A stretch of 64,000 bases of DNA from positions 378,586 through 442,585 of the forward strand of contig DLHS01000016.1 in NCBI GenBank assembly GCA_002483345.1. Reading direction: 5' to 3'. Source of the DNA: Bacteroidetes bacterium UBA7662 (lineage in GTDB: Bacteria; Bacteroidota; Bacteroidia; UBA7662). The position numbers were made by a program, and so were the translations under genes. Positions 40,662 to 51,035 of this stretch are shown here, one piece after another (position 1 is the first letter of the stretch; each line of letters starts with the position of its first letter). Below the pieces are notes generated by a model. It was given only the letters and a program-made list of their open reading frames with translations, did not search any database and was not told where the DNA came from.

Positions 40662-43535
40662 ATGACCCAGTTTTCCGGCAATTCCGAGTTTCAGGCCCGC
40701 CACATCGGACCAAACGCGGAGCACGCGGCGCAGATGTTGAAAACCATTGGCGTTGACAGCCTTGAGCAACTTATCGATCAGACCGTTCCGGCCAACATCC
40801 GCCGGAAAGACAGCATGAAAATTCCTGCTGCCCTGAGCGAACATGAAATGCTGCAACAGCTCCGGAAAATGGCCGATAAAAACCAGCTTTTCAAAAGTTA
40901 TCTCGGCATGGGTTATTACGACGTGATCGTTCCCGGGGTTATTCAGCGGAATATCCTGGAAAATCCGGGTTGGTACACCCAATACACGCCCTACCAGGCA
41001 GAAATTGCGCAGGGTCGTCTGGAGGCTTTGCTGAACTTCCAGACCATGGTGAACGAGCTCACCGGGATGGAGATTTCAAATGCCTCTCTCCTCGACGAAG
41101 CCACTGCTGCCGGTGAGGCCATGCTGATGCTGCATGCGCAACACAGCGGTCATGGTAAAAAGTTTTTTGTTTCAGAGAAATGTTTTCCGCAAACCAAAGC
41201 TGTACTTGAAACCCGCGCTGAGCCCCTTGACATTGAGATTGTTTACGGGCTGGTAGAAAATTTCGACTTCAACGCTGATTATTTCGGCGTTCTGTTCCAA
41301 TATCCTGATGGTTATGGCCGTATCCGGGACTACAAAGGTTTCTGCGACAAGGCCAAAGCCTCCGGAATTTTGGTTGCCGTGGTAGCCGACCTGATGAGCC
41401 TGGTGTTGCTCAGTCCTCCGGGTGAATGGGGCGCAGATGTGGTCGTAGGTTCGGCACAGCGGTTTGGCGTACCCATGGGTTATGGCGGTCCGCATGCGGC
41501 TTTTTTTGCGACCAAAGAGGCCTTTAAACGAGATATTCCGGGTCGTTTGATTGGTGTTTCTATCGACAGTCATGGCAACCAGGCTTTCCGCATGGCACTG
41601 CAAACACGCGAACAGCACATCCGTCGGGAAAAAGCCACCTCCAATATCTGTACGGCACAGGTACTGCTAGCCATCATGGCCAGTATGTATGCGGTTTATC
41701 ATGGTCCGAAAGGGCTGCGTGCCATTGCGCAACGCATACACCAGCGTGCTGCCCAGCTCGATGAAGCGCTGAAACAGCTCGGCTTCAACCAACTTAATAA
41801 CCAGTATTTCGATACCCTTCAGGTTAAACTTACCGAAGAGGAGCGCGAGAAACTGCACCGTATTGCAGAATCCAAACAAATCAACCTCAATTTCTTCGTT
41901 CCAGGTCAGGTAGGTATTTCCGTCGATGAGACGACTTCTATCTCCGATCTGGGTCAGGTAATAAGTGTATTTGCAGCCATCACCAATGGCAAACAGGTTG
42001 ATCTGGATCAGTTGAACAAGGAAATTGATGCCAGCATTGATGCCGCCCACATCCGTCGTACGCCCTTTCTGACACACCCGGTGTTTAATACACACCACAG
42101 CGAGCACGAGATGCTCCGCTATATCAAACAACTCGAGAGCAAAGATTTATCGCTTTGTCACAGCATGATTGCCCTGGGGTCGTGTACGATGAAACTCAAC
42201 GCAACCACCGAGATGGTTCCTGTTACCTGGCCGGAATTCGGCGGTATCCACCCTTTTGCGCCACTGGTTCAGGCAGAGGGTTATAAGCAATTGTTCGACG
42301 AGCTCTCTGAATACCTGAAAGACATCACCGGTTTTGCCGGTATCTCCCTCCAACCCAACAGCGGCGCGCAAGGCGAATACGCCGGTTTGATGGTTGTTCG
42401 CAATTATTTCAAAAATAAAGGAGAAGGTCACCGCAATATTGCACTCATCCCGTCCTCTGCCCACGGCACCAACCCCGCCTCAGCGGTGATGGCAGGTATG
42501 AAAGTGGTGGTAACCAAATGTGATGAGGCTGGTAACATCGACCTGACAGATCTCCGTGAAAAAGCCGAGCTGCATAAAGACAATCTGGCCGTGCTGATGG
42601 TTACATACCCCAGCACACACGGTGTTTTCGAAGAAAGTATCATTGAAATCTGCCAGTTGATTCATGACAACGGTGGACAGGTATATATGGATGGTGCCAA
42701 TATGAATGCGCAGGTTGGTTTGACCAGCCCGGGCCTCATCGGCGCCGACGTTTGCCACCTCAACCTGCATAAAACCTTCTGCATTCCACATGGTGGCGGT
42801 GGCCCCGGCATGGGTCCGATCGGCGTGGCGGCTCATCTGGTGCCTTTCCTGCCCGGCCACCCGGTGCAGCAAATCGGCAGCAAATCGGCCATGACAGCTG
42901 TTTCGGCAGCACCCTGGGGAAGTGCCAGCATATTGCTGATCAGCTACACCTACATCCGTATGATGGGTCCTGATGGATTGACGAATGCAACCAAATACGC
43001 CATTTTTAACGCCAACTATATCAAGGCACGGCTGGAGCAGCAATACGAAGTGCTTTACAGCGGAGCCAACGGCCGCTGTGCCCATGAAATGATCATCGAT
43101 TTCCGTCCGTTCAAACAATCCGCAGGTCTGGAAGTAGAAGACGTGGCCAAAAGACTGATGGACTATGGCTTCCATGCACCTACGGTTTCTTTCCCGGTAG
43201 CAGGTACGCTTATGATTGAACCTACCGAGTCTGAGCCATTAGCCGAGCTGGATCGTTTTTGTGATGCACTGCTTTTGATAAGAGAAGAAATAAGAGAAGT
43301 TGAAATGGGTCTGGCCGACCGCACCAGCAATGTGCTCAAACATGCCCCTCATACCGCAGCCTTGTTGACCGCCGACAGCTGGGATCGCCCCTACAGTCGC
43401 CAGAAAGCAGCATACCCGGCCAGCTGGGTTGCTCACCGTAAATTCTGGCCTGCAGTCGGCCGTATCAATAATACCTATGGAGACCGTAACCTGGTATGCG
43501 TATGTCCGCCTATGGAGGCCTATGAGAACGCCTGA
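40662..43535 (+). CDS. gcvP: glycine dehydrogenase (P protein of glycine cleavage system)
   Basis: PLP enzyme that decarboxylates glycine and loads the aminomethyl group onto the H protein. The 957 residues match the fused single-chain form of P protein. Segments in order: [31 protein letters not shown] at the N-terminus, [17 protein letters not shown] near 145, [20 protein letters not shown] near 265, and the second half with [14 protein letters not shown] near 505, [16 protein letters not shown] near 605, and the PLP lysine K704 in [21 protein letters not shown]. The H and T genes are not in this window. It is a single-gene unit with its own promoter and a strong terminator. Confidence 0.98.
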   Translation: MTQFSGNSEFQARHIGPNAEHAAQMLKTIGVDSLEQLIDQTVPANIRRKDSMKIPAALSEHEMLQQLRKMADKNQLFKSYLGMGYYDVIVPGVIQRNILENPGWYTQYTPYQAEIAQGRLEALLNFQTMVNELTGMEISNASLLDEATAAGEAMLMLHAQHSGHGKKFFVSEKCFPQTKAVLETRAEPLDIEIVYGLVENFDFNADYFGVLFQYPDGYGRIRDYKGFCDKAKASGILVAVVADLMSLVLLSPPGEWGADVVVGSAQRFGVPMGYGGPHAAFFATKEAFKRDIPGRLIGVSIDSHGNQAFRMALQTREQHIRREKATSNICTAQVLLAIMASMYAVYHGPKGLRAIAQRIHQRAAQLDEALKQLGFNQLNNQYFDTLQVKLTEEEREKLHRIAESKQINLNFFVPGQVGISVDETTSISDLGQVISVFAAITNGKQVDLDQLNKEIDASIDAAHIRRTPFLTHPVFNTHHSEHEMLRYIKQLESKDLSLCHSMIALGSCTMKLNATTEMVPVTWPEFGGIHPFAPLVQAEGYKQLFDELSEYLKDITGFAGISLQPNSGAQGEYAGLMVVRNYFKNKGEGHRNIALIPSSAHGTNPASAVMAGMKVVVTKCDEAGNIDLTDLREKAELHKDNLAVLMVTYPSTHGVFEESIIEICQLIHDNGGQVYMDGANMNAQVGLTSPGLIGADVCHLNLHKTFCIPHGGGGPGMGPIGVAAHLVPFLPGHPVQQIGSKSAMTAVSAAPWGSASILLISYTYIRMMGPDGLTNATKYAIFNANYIKARLEQQYEVLYSGANGRCAHEMIIDFRPFKQSAGLEVEDVAKRLMDYGFHAPTVSFPVAGTLMIEPTESEPLAELDRFCDALLLIREEIREVEMGLADRTSNVLKHAPHTAALLTADSWDRPYSRQKAAYPASWVAHRKFWPAVGRINNTYGDRNLVCVCPPMEAYENA

Positions 43536-43550
43536 TTAAAGAATTTTAAA

Positions 43551-43587
43551 ACAAAAAACCCCGGGCGTACTGCCCGGGGTTTTTTGT
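43551..43587 (+). terminator. intrinsic terminator after gcvP
   Basis: Perfect 16-bp stem ACAAAAAACCCCGGGC/GCCCGGGGTTTTTTGT with a 5-nt loop; A- and T-tracts permit either direction. Confidence 0.92.
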
Positions 43588-43733
43588 TTGATTCTGTGGT
43601 GTCTCTGACAGACCAACGGTGCTAAATGGTCTTGCAGGGAAAGGACTGCGCAAGCCTGATTCTTGATTTTTTGTTAAATAAATCGCTTGCGGTATTAAAT
43701 ATTTGTTAAATTGATTCAGCAAATCTGATACTT

Positions 43734-45599
43734 ATGAAGAAAATCTTACTTACTATGGCCGGCATAGCGCTGGCAGGAAGCCTCATGGCTCAGCAGGGCG
43801 TGCAGTCGCGCCATACAGCCAAAAGAGCTCCGCAGGAAAAGGTGATTATCTTAGAAAACGGCCAAATGAGGCCCGAAGCAGTGCTTTGGTCTCAAGACTT
43901 TTCCTCTTCCGCAGGTATAACTTTCAGTAAAGCCACCGGCGCTTCCAACGACTGGAAAATTGTAACTGCCCTGGAGCCCAATATTTCGGCACAGAATTTC
44001 GGAACCACGCTCAGTTCTGTTTCCGGACAACCCTTTGCTTTTATTAATTCTGATTCGTTTCCGTCGGGCACTCAAAACAGCTCGATGACCATGAAAGTGG
44101 GTGTGAGCCTGGCTGCCGTGGCAGGAGTTCAGCTCAGTTTTCAGCATTACTTCCGCCGTTTTCAGGAACAGCACATTGTTGAGGTAAGTAATGACTCTAC
44201 TACCTGGACAGAGGTATATAACAGTTCTCTCACGATTGCCGTGAACACAACCATCTCCAATGCCACCCTGGAGGAAATTAATATTTCCGCTGTTGCTGCC
44301 AATCAGGCCAATGTCTGGGTCCGTTTCCGCTATGTGGGTGCCTGGGATTGGTTTTGGGCTGTAGACGATGTAGAGATTTCTGATCTGCCACCCAATGACC
44401 TCAAGCTCGAAGACTACAGCATTGTTCCGGAAAAACGAATTGCTTTTTACGGTAGCAATATGAGTAACCATAAGGATGATTCTTTATCCTTTGTTGGAGC
44501 AGCGCTGAACTTTGGCACCAATACACAGCCAAACACCCGCATGACAAGCACCCTCACCGCTGGTGGAAACACAGTATTCAACAATATCTCCGCGGCCACT
44601 TCCATGCCCGGTGGAAGCAGGGATACCCTGGAATCAACAACAGGATACAATCTGAACAGCTTTACAGGCAACGGCAATCTGGAAGCAAAAATCAGCCTGG
44701 CTTCCGATTCTACCGATGGCAGCCCCCTGAACAATGAAATCACCCTCCTCTTCCATGTAGGTGACAGTGTTTTAAGCGTTGCGAGGCCTTCTGCTGAACG
44801 GACAACTACGCTGGGAACCAGCTCATTCACAACAGACAGCCACGATGGTTTTATCATCATGTCGCTCATCGAACTTTCAGAACAGGACACCATCACCGGC
44901 ATCCGGATTCGTTTGGGCACCAGTACACCGGGAGGCCTGATTCAGGTGACCCTGCGCGATACATCCGGCTTATTCGGCCCACCTGCCGGAGGAACCGACT
45001 ATCCCATCTTGCTGGAAGGTGATTTATATACCCTCACCAGTGCGGATACTGCAGCACGGGAGGTCATTATCCCGATTCCTGAATCACTGGCCGGCTTACC
45101 ACAAGACCGTGTGTTACCCGCCGGTGCTTATTACGTAGCAGCTGAACTCTATTCTCAAAGTGGCGTAAACAATATCCGTATTGTGGATGATCTGAGCTAC
45201 GAGCGTTTTCAGGCCACCTATGCTTCCATGATTTACATTCCAACGGATGCTACATGGTATACAAATGGTATATCCATGGCCATCGCCGGTGTATTTGGAA
45301 ACATCCGTTCGGTATCCGTCAATGAGCTCGATAATTCTAGCTTCCGTTTCCGTCCTGTATATCCAAATCCTGTTCAAAATGAGTTGAATTTGTCTTATAC
45401 CCTGAAGAAAGATGCCACAGTATCGGTCATAATCCGCGATATGGCAGGCCGTATGCTAATACAACAGGCACCAGCCAGGCAAATGGAAGGCAATCAACTT
45501 CAGCAGTTACCGATGGATGCCTTACCATCCGGTGTTTATTTTGTTGAACTCATAGCCGATGGTGCAAGCGCCCATCAGAAATTTATGGTGAACCGCTGA
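43734..45599 (+). CDS. T9SS-sorted surface protein 1 of 3 tandem paralogues
   Basis: A 621-residue exported protein. Signal peptide MKKILLTMAGIALAGSLMAQ; a jelly-roll region at about residues 50-220 (VLWSQDFSSSAGITFSKATG, WVRFRYVGAWDWFWAVDDVEI) resembling choice-of-anchor J/MAM-like domains; a central region with the dTITGIRIRLGTSTPGGLIQVTLRDTSG pattern and PAGAYYVAAELYSQ shared with its two neighbours; and a C-terminal T9SS type A sorting domain from about residue 543 (VYPNPVQNELNLSY, IIRDMAGRMLI, LPSGVYFVELIADG). It is predicted to pass through the T9SS to the surface and be anchored or released. Catalytic residues are not evident; an adhesive or structural role is inference. Confidence 0.9.
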   Translation: MKKILLTMAGIALAGSLMAQQGVQSRHTAKRAPQEKVIILENGQMRPEAVLWSQDFSSSAGITFSKATGASNDWKIVTALEPNISAQNFGTTLSSVSGQPFAFINSDSFPSGTQNSSMTMKVGVSLAAVAGVQLSFQHYFRRFQEQHIVEVSNDSTTWTEVYNSSLTIAVNTTISNATLEEINISAVAANQANVWVRFRYVGAWDWFWAVDDVEISDLPPNDLKLEDYSIVPEKRIAFYGSNMSNHKDDSLSFVGAALNFGTNTQPNTRMTSTLTAGGNTVFNNISAATSMPGGSRDTLESTTGYNLNSFTGNGNLEAKISLASDSTDGSPLNNEITLLFHVGDSVLSVARPSAERTTTLGTSSFTTDSHDGFIIMSLIELSEQDTITGIRIRLGTSTPGGLIQVTLRDTSGLFGPPAGGTDYPILLEGDLYTLTSADTAAREVIIPIPESLAGLPQDRVLPAGAYYVAAELYSQSGVNNIRIVDDLSYERFQATYASMIYIPTDATWYTNGISMAIAGVFGNIRSVSVNELDNSSFRFRPVYPNPVQNELNLSYTLKKDATVSVIIRDMAGRMLIQQAPARQMEGNQLQQLPMDALPSGVYFVELIADGASAHQKFMVNR

Positions 45600-45963
45600 T
45601 TGCGGAACATATCATTCTTTTATGGGGCCTTCGGGGCCCTTTTTTATGCTGATAAACCGAAGAGGGGACGGTGGGCGGCATTTTCTGCTTTTGCCATGCC
45701 TTTGGGGCTGCCGTTTCACTGACCGGCAAAACCCCATATCCCTTGTTCCGGGCAACTGTCCGGGGCAGCCTAAAAAGCCTTTCAAAATTCACCATGAATC
45801 GCTAACAGACGTTAACGATTTCCAATTTTATACAAACAGGGGGTCTTTGGCCCCTTTTTTTGTGTTTGTTATCGCTTCTTAAGGATTGTTGACGGTATGC
45901 AAACACTGCTGTGACAAAGGCCGGGAGGGAGGGGGTCTAACTTAGATTACAAACCCCAACGAT
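45600..45963. other. intergenic region with two terminator-like hairpins
   Basis: A 364-bp gap between paralogues 1 and 2. It holds GGGCC-TTCGG-GGCCC followed by T6 (45625-45646) and a second hairpin GGGGTC-TTT-GGCCCC followed by T7 (45840-45861). No gene is supported between them. Confidence 0.6.
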
Positions 45964-47895
45964 ATGAAACGCCTCCTTTTTTGTTGTCTGTTAAGCGGTA
46001 CGCTGGCGGGCAATGCACAAGACCATAATCACCCGCCTGTTGCCAACCGTCTGCGTATCCGGCCAATACCTGAAGCCATCAGTACCCGCCAGCCTGGCGT
46101 TAGCCGGGTTCAATCAGGATCACAGGTAATCTGGTCGAGCGATTTCAGCAATCCGGCAGATTGGATAACCGGAAAAGCTGCCGGGACCAACGACAACTGG
46201 ACCATCAATTCCCTGCCTCCGGGCGGCCCTTTCAGCATAGGTACCATACAATCTGCTACCAGAGCCAATGGTTTTGCCAAGTTTGATTCTGACCTCGGCT
46301 GCAGTGGTAACCAACATGCCTGGGTGGGTATGGCACAACCTGTCAGCCTGGCCTCCTTCCCTTTTGCCATACTCGAATTCCAGCAGTATTATTCAAAATA
46401 CATCGATTCTACTTTCATCGATGTAAGTACCAACGGCACCAGCTGGGTGTCGTATGAGGTAAACGGCCAATACAGCAACAACGACCTGAGTCCGAACCCG
46501 GAAACGGTGCAGCTGAACATTTCAGCTGCCGCAGGTAACCAACCGCTGGTGTGGGTAAGATTCCGTTTTTACAGCAGTACCACCACTATGGGAGCAGGAG
46601 CCGGTTGCGGCTATGCCTGGATGGTCGACGATGTGAAAATTCTGAAGCTGCCCGACAACGACCTGGTGCTGGAAGACCATGAACTGATTCCGGGTGGTAA
46701 GCTCCTTTTTTATGGCCGTACACCCTCGAACCAGCTCAGTGATTCCATCCGTTTTGCAGCTACTGCCCATAATTTCGGTGCGGCTGCCCAAACAGGCACC
46801 TTCTTTTATGCACAGGTGCGGAATGACAACGGTACCGCTCGTTTCTCAGATACCAGCCGGCTGAATACTCCGCTGGCCGTGGAGAATCGTGATACTTCAG
46901 CCAGTTCACAATGGTTCCAGATGGCCGGCACCCCAGTCGGACGCTATAATTATGTCATTGGATATGCGACCGATTCTGTGGATGCAACCCCTACCAACAA
47001 CTTCATTTCGCGCAATTTTTATGTAACCGACACTACCTACCGTTTGTCTTCGGATTTCTCCCGAACCAACGGTTTGTCGACGGAGAGCTGGAGTTACGCC
47101 AAGGATGATCTTCGCATGGCCGTGCTGTATGAGGTAACCACGCCCGACACCCTCACCTCCGTCACCTTGCGGCTTACTGCTAATACCCAGCCAGGCGCTT
47201 ACATAGTCGTTACCATACGCGACACCCTCGGCCTTTTCACCAACTATTCGGGAACCCTTCAAAACCCGAACAGCTTTGCTCCTTTTCTGGTAAGCGATGA
47301 TTATTTCATCACCGCTGCCGATACGGCTGCCGGTTTTGCAACGATAACCATTCCTGCTGTTTTATCAGACGGAAGCTCACAGGATCGCCTGCTGGCTGTA
47401 GGCGCATATTATGTCAGTGCGGCTCTTTTCAGTAACAATGGTGTTTCGGAAGTCGGCATTCTCGATGACGAGAGTTTTGCGGCCTTCATGCCTCCCTACG
47501 CCAGCCTGACCTTCATCCCTGCCGATCCCGCAGACCCAGGCAGCACCCAGCGCTGGTGGACCAACGGAACAGCACATGCCATCTATGCTAATTTCGGAAC
47601 CGACGGAGCCGTTTCCGTCGATGAACAGCCCCTGCTTGCTACCCAGGTTAAACTTTATCCGAATCCTGCAAGCTCCCGGGTACAGCTTGATTTCCAACTC
47701 CTGCAGCCTGCAAAAGTCACCCTCCGTATCCGCGACTTGCAGGGCAGGGAAATGCACCAGCATGCTTTACCGCTCCTTCAGCCCGGTGACCACCGCCAGG
47801 AGCTTGATTTAAGCAGTCTTGCAGGAGGCCTATACCTGCTCGAGCTGCAGGCAGGAAACAGCTATCAGCACCTCAAACTCATTGTTCAACCTTAA
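45964..47895 (+). CDS. T9SS-sorted surface protein 2 of 3 tandem paralogues
   Basis: A 643-residue protein with the same layout as the preceding paralogue: signal peptide (MKRLLFCCLLSGTLAGNAQ), jelly-roll region with VIWSSDFSNPADW and WVRFRFYSSTTTMGAGAGCGYAWMVDDVKIL, central domain with TLTSVTLRLTANTQPGAYIVVTIRDTLGLF and VGAYYVSAALFSNNG, and a T9SS type A sorting domain from about residue 565 (LYPNPASSRVQLDF, IRDLQGREMHQ, LAGGLYLLELQAG). It follows a gap with two terminators, so it is likely transcribed separately from copy 1. The third paralogue starts 34 nt downstream. Surface location is inferred from the sorting domain. Confidence 0.9.
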   Translation: MKRLLFCCLLSGTLAGNAQDHNHPPVANRLRIRPIPEAISTRQPGVSRVQSGSQVIWSSDFSNPADWITGKAAGTNDNWTINSLPPGGPFSIGTIQSATRANGFAKFDSDLGCSGNQHAWVGMAQPVSLASFPFAILEFQQYYSKYIDSTFIDVSTNGTSWVSYEVNGQYSNNDLSPNPETVQLNISAAAGNQPLVWVRFRFYSSTTTMGAGAGCGYAWMVDDVKILKLPDNDLVLEDHELIPGGKLLFYGRTPSNQLSDSIRFAATAHNFGAAAQTGTFFYAQVRNDNGTARFSDTSRLNTPLAVENRDTSASSQWFQMAGTPVGRYNYVIGYATDSVDATPTNNFISRNFYVTDTTYRLSSDFSRTNGLSTESWSYAKDDLRMAVLYEVTTPDTLTSVTLRLTANTQPGAYIVVTIRDTLGLFTNYSGTLQNPNSFAPFLVSDDYFITAADTAAGFATITIPAVLSDGSSQDRLLAVGAYYVSAALFSNNGVSEVGILDDESFAAFMPPYASLTFIPADPADPGSTQRWWTNGTAHAIYANFGTDGAVSVDEQPLLATQVKLYPNPASSRVQLDFQLLQPAKVTLRIRDLQGREMHQHALPLLQPGDHRQELDLSSLAGGLYLLELQAGNSYQHLKLIVQP

Positions 47896-47929
47896 ATAAT
47901 TCATCCAAGATTCAGTAATGCTTATCACT

Positions 47930-49852
47930 ATGAAAAAAATCCTACTTCTGGCTCTGAGCCTGGGCACATTTGCAGCCACTGCTCAACATGCCAAACCAGA
48001 TGGTCAACTGGCACCCCAACGCGATACAGAGGCCGACCTGCCCCTTCATGTTGCGCAGCCTCAACGACTCGAGCAGGTGGAGAACGGAGTTACCGTTTGG
48101 TCTGAAGATTTCGGCAATGGTTTTCCAGCCGGGTGGCGTCAGATTGATTCGTCCAACATAAACCCCTGGAAATGGAGTTTGAGTGGCAGCCGTGGTTTCT
48201 TCAACGGCACAGGTGCCGGCAACCCATCTCCGGGCATAACCTCTACGACAAGAACCAATGGTTTTTTACTGAACGACCCTGATTCTGCCAACCATTTTAC
48301 CAATGGTCAGCCTTCAGGCACAACTTATCAGTATCTGTCGTCTTATGTACAAACAGCCAAAATCACCAGCCTGGGTGCCCATCCTTTCCTAAAGCTGGAG
48401 TTTGAGCATCATTTCCGCATGAACAACGAAATAAGCCCGCTGGTGCAGGTCTCCAACGACTCTGTCACCTGGACTACTTATGACGTACGCGGACTTACCG
48501 CATCGAATGCTGTCTCTGCCGATCCGGCATTGGTTTCGCTTAACATCTCATCGGTGGCAGGTGGTCAGAATTCGGTTTGGATTCGCTTCGGCTGGAGTTC
48601 CCGGGTCTATTACTGGATGATAGATGATATCAAGATCAAAACGCTTGAAAATAACAACCTGGTCATTGAAGACCTGACACTTGGCAATACCGATCGTAAC
48701 GTAAACTACGCTCAATTACCAGCCAAACAACTTACAACCTCCTATACACCGGGTGTTTTTGTTTTGAACGACGGTGCTGTTGGTCAGCCTAATACCCGGC
48801 TGGAAGCCAGCATCAAAAACGCGGGTGGTACTACCGTAGTAAATGCCGTAAGTCCGTCTGTATCCAGTTTTCCTGCTTCAGGCCGCGATACCCTCGAAAC
48901 CGCTCCGTTGGCGACCGCCAACCTGGTTCCGGGAAGCTATTGGCTACACTATAATCTGCTGAGCGACAGCGTAGACCAGTTGCCGGTTAACAACCGGGAT
49001 TCTCTCCGTTTGATTGTGGGCGATACCGTGATGGCACTCGACGGTCATAACAAACGCGTGAGCTATTCAGGCACCAATTCCTTTACCGGTGCCACAGACG
49101 GGCTCATTTTCGCCAATTATTTTGAGCTGCGTCAGCGTGACACCATTACTTCGGTAACCGTGATTTTGTCGGCACAATCTCGTCCGGGGGCAGTTCTGAT
49201 TGCTTCGGTACGCGATACCATCGGGGTGTATACGGATCCTGCCAGTTTCCCTGTTTTGCTCGAGTCGGACATTTATACCCTTACCCGCCAGGACAGCATC
49301 GCGGGACGGGCTGTTATTCCTATTCCAAGGGTACTCGCCAACGGGTTCAACCAGAATGTAGTCATGGAACCGGGCGATTATTTCATCGGCGTTGAGATGT
49401 ACAGTAACAATGATGCCCAGCGTGTTCGCATACTCGACGATGAGAGTATTACCCAGCCTGTTTATGCATCGATTATTTACATCCCTGCTCCGGTAAATCC
49501 CAACCGCTGGTATACCAATGGTAATGCCTGGGGTATCCGTGCCAATTTCAACCGGGACGGTGCCGCCCTGGCCCTGGCCAAGGTAAGCACTGTGAAATCG
49601 GTTAAGACCTATCCTAACCCGCAGTCAGCCGGTTCGGCCGTTTCCGTAGACCTCGAACTTGAAAAGGCTGGTAACTGGTCGCTGGAAGTTTACGATGCCG
49701 CAGGGCGTCTGCTGGAATTGCCGGTAGCTGTGGAGATGCAGGAAGGTCGTTACCGGTTTAACATCACTACCCAGGGATTGTCAGCAGGTTTCTATCACCT
49801 GCGCCTGCGCAATGGCCATGAGGTAGTCAACCAAAAGCTCAGTTTGTTTTAA
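47930..49852 (+). CDS. T9SS-sorted surface protein 3 of 3 tandem paralogues
   Basis: A 640-residue protein. The ATG at 47930 directly precedes the signal peptide (MKKILLLALSLGTFAATAQ); an in-frame ATG 12 nt upstream is possible. It repeats the family layout: WSEDFGNGFPAGWRQIDSS and WIRFGWSSRVYYWMIDDIKI in the jelly-roll region, TITSVTVILSAQSRPGAVLIASVRDTIG in the central domain, EPGDYFIGVEMYSNND, and a T9SS type A sorting domain from about residue 563 (YPNPQSAGSAVSVDLELE, VYDAAGRLLELP, LSAGFYHLRLRNG). It is 34 nt after copy 2, so these two probably form one transcript that ends at the terminator at 49875. Confidence 0.9.
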   Translation: MKKILLLALSLGTFAATAQHAKPDGQLAPQRDTEADLPLHVAQPQRLEQVENGVTVWSEDFGNGFPAGWRQIDSSNINPWKWSLSGSRGFFNGTGAGNPSPGITSTTRTNGFLLNDPDSANHFTNGQPSGTTYQYLSSYVQTAKITSLGAHPFLKLEFEHHFRMNNEISPLVQVSNDSVTWTTYDVRGLTASNAVSADPALVSLNISSVAGGQNSVWIRFGWSSRVYYWMIDDIKIKTLENNNLVIEDLTLGNTDRNVNYAQLPAKQLTTSYTPGVFVLNDGAVGQPNTRLEASIKNAGGTTVVNAVSPSVSSFPASGRDTLETAPLATANLVPGSYWLHYNLLSDSVDQLPVNNRDSLRLIVGDTVMALDGHNKRVSYSGTNSFTGATDGLIFANYFELRQRDTITSVTVILSAQSRPGAVLIASVRDTIGVYTDPASFPVLLESDIYTLTRQDSIAGRAVIPIPRVLANGFNQNVVMEPGDYFIGVEMYSNNDAQRVRILDDESITQPVYASIIYIPAPVNPNRWYTNGNAWGIRANFNRDGAALALAKVSTVKSVKTYPNPQSAGSAVSVDLELEKAGNWSLEVYDAAGRLLELPVAVEMQEGRYRFNITTQGLSAGFYHLRLRNGHEVVNQKLSLF

Positions 49853-49874
49853 CAGAGACTGAAGCAGTAGGAGG

Positions 49875-49911
49875 GGGCTGGCTGTCGGGAGATGGCCGGC
49901 CCTTATTTTTT
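49875..49911 (+). terminator. intrinsic terminator after T9SS cargo genes
   Basis: GGGCTGGC (49875-49882) and GCCGGCCC (49895-49902) form an 8-bp stem with one G-U pair, followed by TTATTTTTT. Confidence 0.75.
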
Positions 49912-49926
49912 ACTGCTTTTGGTTGA

Positions 49927-50682
49927 ATGCAACGCATTGTATATTTTCCGTTCCTGAAAATGCTATACCTGGCCCAACATCATGTGATAGATCCTGGTAC
50001 CGCCTGGTGGTGGACTGGCATCGGTGTGCTGCTGTTGCAGTTAACCCTTGCCATCCGGATTGGTAAAACACGCGACGCTGCAGGAAGAAAGCGATTTGAG
50101 CAAGGGTGGGGAGCCTTGCTTCTCCTGATATTTGTAGGGATGCATTTCTTCCGGTTGTTCAGTGGTGACTGGCACCTGGAAGACAGCTTGCCGCTTCAGA
50201 TGTGTGGCATGAGCCATTTGCTGGCCATAGCAGCCTTGTTGTTTCAGAAAAGATGGGCTTTTCTGCCCCTCTTCTTCTGGGGACTTGCCGGCGGCATACA
50301 CTCCTTTCTTACGCCGGAGGTTACACTGGGAAACAACCCCTGGTTCATCGCAGAATATTATTTCACGCATGCCTCCATCATTGCTTCGCCGCTTTATCTG
50401 ATTTGGGTAAACGGGTACCGTATCAACCGCTGGGATTGGTTAAAAGCCTTGTGGTGGAATAATCTGACACTACTTCCCATTGCCCTTATCAACTTTGCCC
50501 TGAGTGCCAATTATATGTACCTCTGTGTAAAACCCATTGCTTCAAATCCCTTTGTAGTGGGCGAATGGCCCTGGTATATCCTGGGTTTTGAACTGGCTGC
50601 TGTCTTGCACTATGTATTGCTGACGGTTCTTTTCCGAAGCCACTGGGCCCGGGCGAATGGCAGGACCGCCGTGAGTAACTGA
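49927..50682 (+). CDS. YwaF/TIGR02206 family integral membrane protein
   Basis: A 251-residue protein with six or seven membrane segments. The LPLQMCGMSHLLAIAAL segment, the loop FFWGLAGGIHSFLTPEV and the C-terminal GEWPWYILGFELAAVLHYVLL match the TIGR02206/YwaF family of unknown function. The start ATG at 49927 gives MQRIVYFPFLKML; a start at residue 12 (M12) is also possible. It sits between two strong transcription stops, so it is probably monocistronic. No transported substrate can be inferred. Confidence 0.85.
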   Translation: MQRIVYFPFLKMLYLAQHHVIDPGTAWWWTGIGVLLLQLTLAIRIGKTRDAAGRKRFEQGWGALLLLIFVGMHFFRLFSGDWHLEDSLPLQMCGMSHLLAIAALLFQKRWAFLPLFFWGLAGGIHSFLTPEVTLGNNPWFIAEYYFTHASIIASPLYLIWVNGYRINRWDWLKALWWNNLTLLPIALINFALSANYMYLCVKPIASNPFVVGEWPWYILGFELAAVLHYVLLTVLFRSHWARANGRTAVSN

Positions 50683-50700
50683 GAACAGGGACAGCCTTGT

Positions 50701-50884
50701 GAGGAGAGAGGAGAGTGGAGAGTGGAGAGTGGAAATGCACCTAAAATCAGAACTAAAAGATGACAAGGGTGGCTAACCATCACTCTCCACTCTCCACTCT
50801 CCACTCTCCACTCTCCACTCTCCACTCTCCTCTCTCCTCTCTCCTCTCTCCTCTCTCCTCTCTCCTCTCTCCTCTCTCCTCTCT
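50701..50884. repeat. heptamer repeat tracts forming a 32-bp perfect inverted repeat
   Basis: Six CTCTCCA units (50783-50824) followed by about eight CTCTCCT units (50825-50884). A shorter inverted copy lies at 50701-50732 and is the exact complement of 50808-50839, including the switch between the two unit types. The two arms are 75 nt apart. The rest of the 353-bp gap up to rplM holds only the rplM promoter. Confidence 0.85.
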
Positions 50885-50961
50885 AATCCCAAACGAGTAT
50901 CAATAGCCGCGGTCCACGGGCTGCCCCGCACATGTGTGGCAAAACATATTCACACCCCTTG

Positions 50962-50992
50962 TTGGAAACTCAAAATCAAGCTGCTATATTTG
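50962..50992 (+). promoter_or_regulatory. rplM operon promoter (TTG-N20-TATATTTG)
   Basis: TTG at 50962-50964, 20-nt spacer, TATATTTG at 50985-50992. This is the best match in the window to the Bacteroidota promoter consensus; the GTG start is 43 nt downstream. Confidence 0.75.
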
Positions 50993-51035
50993 CAGTCCTT
51001 TTTAGAATCAACTACAATCAATTAACAACAAAGCA

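Noticed and set aside
45622..45882. 86-codon plus-strand frame between T9SS cargo genes
   Set aside because: It covers two terminator-like hairpins and has low-complexity content; judged non-coding.
50701..50840. Intrinsic terminator call for the heptamer inverted repeat
   Set aside because: The arms are 75 nt apart with no T tract after the stem; listed as a repeat instead.
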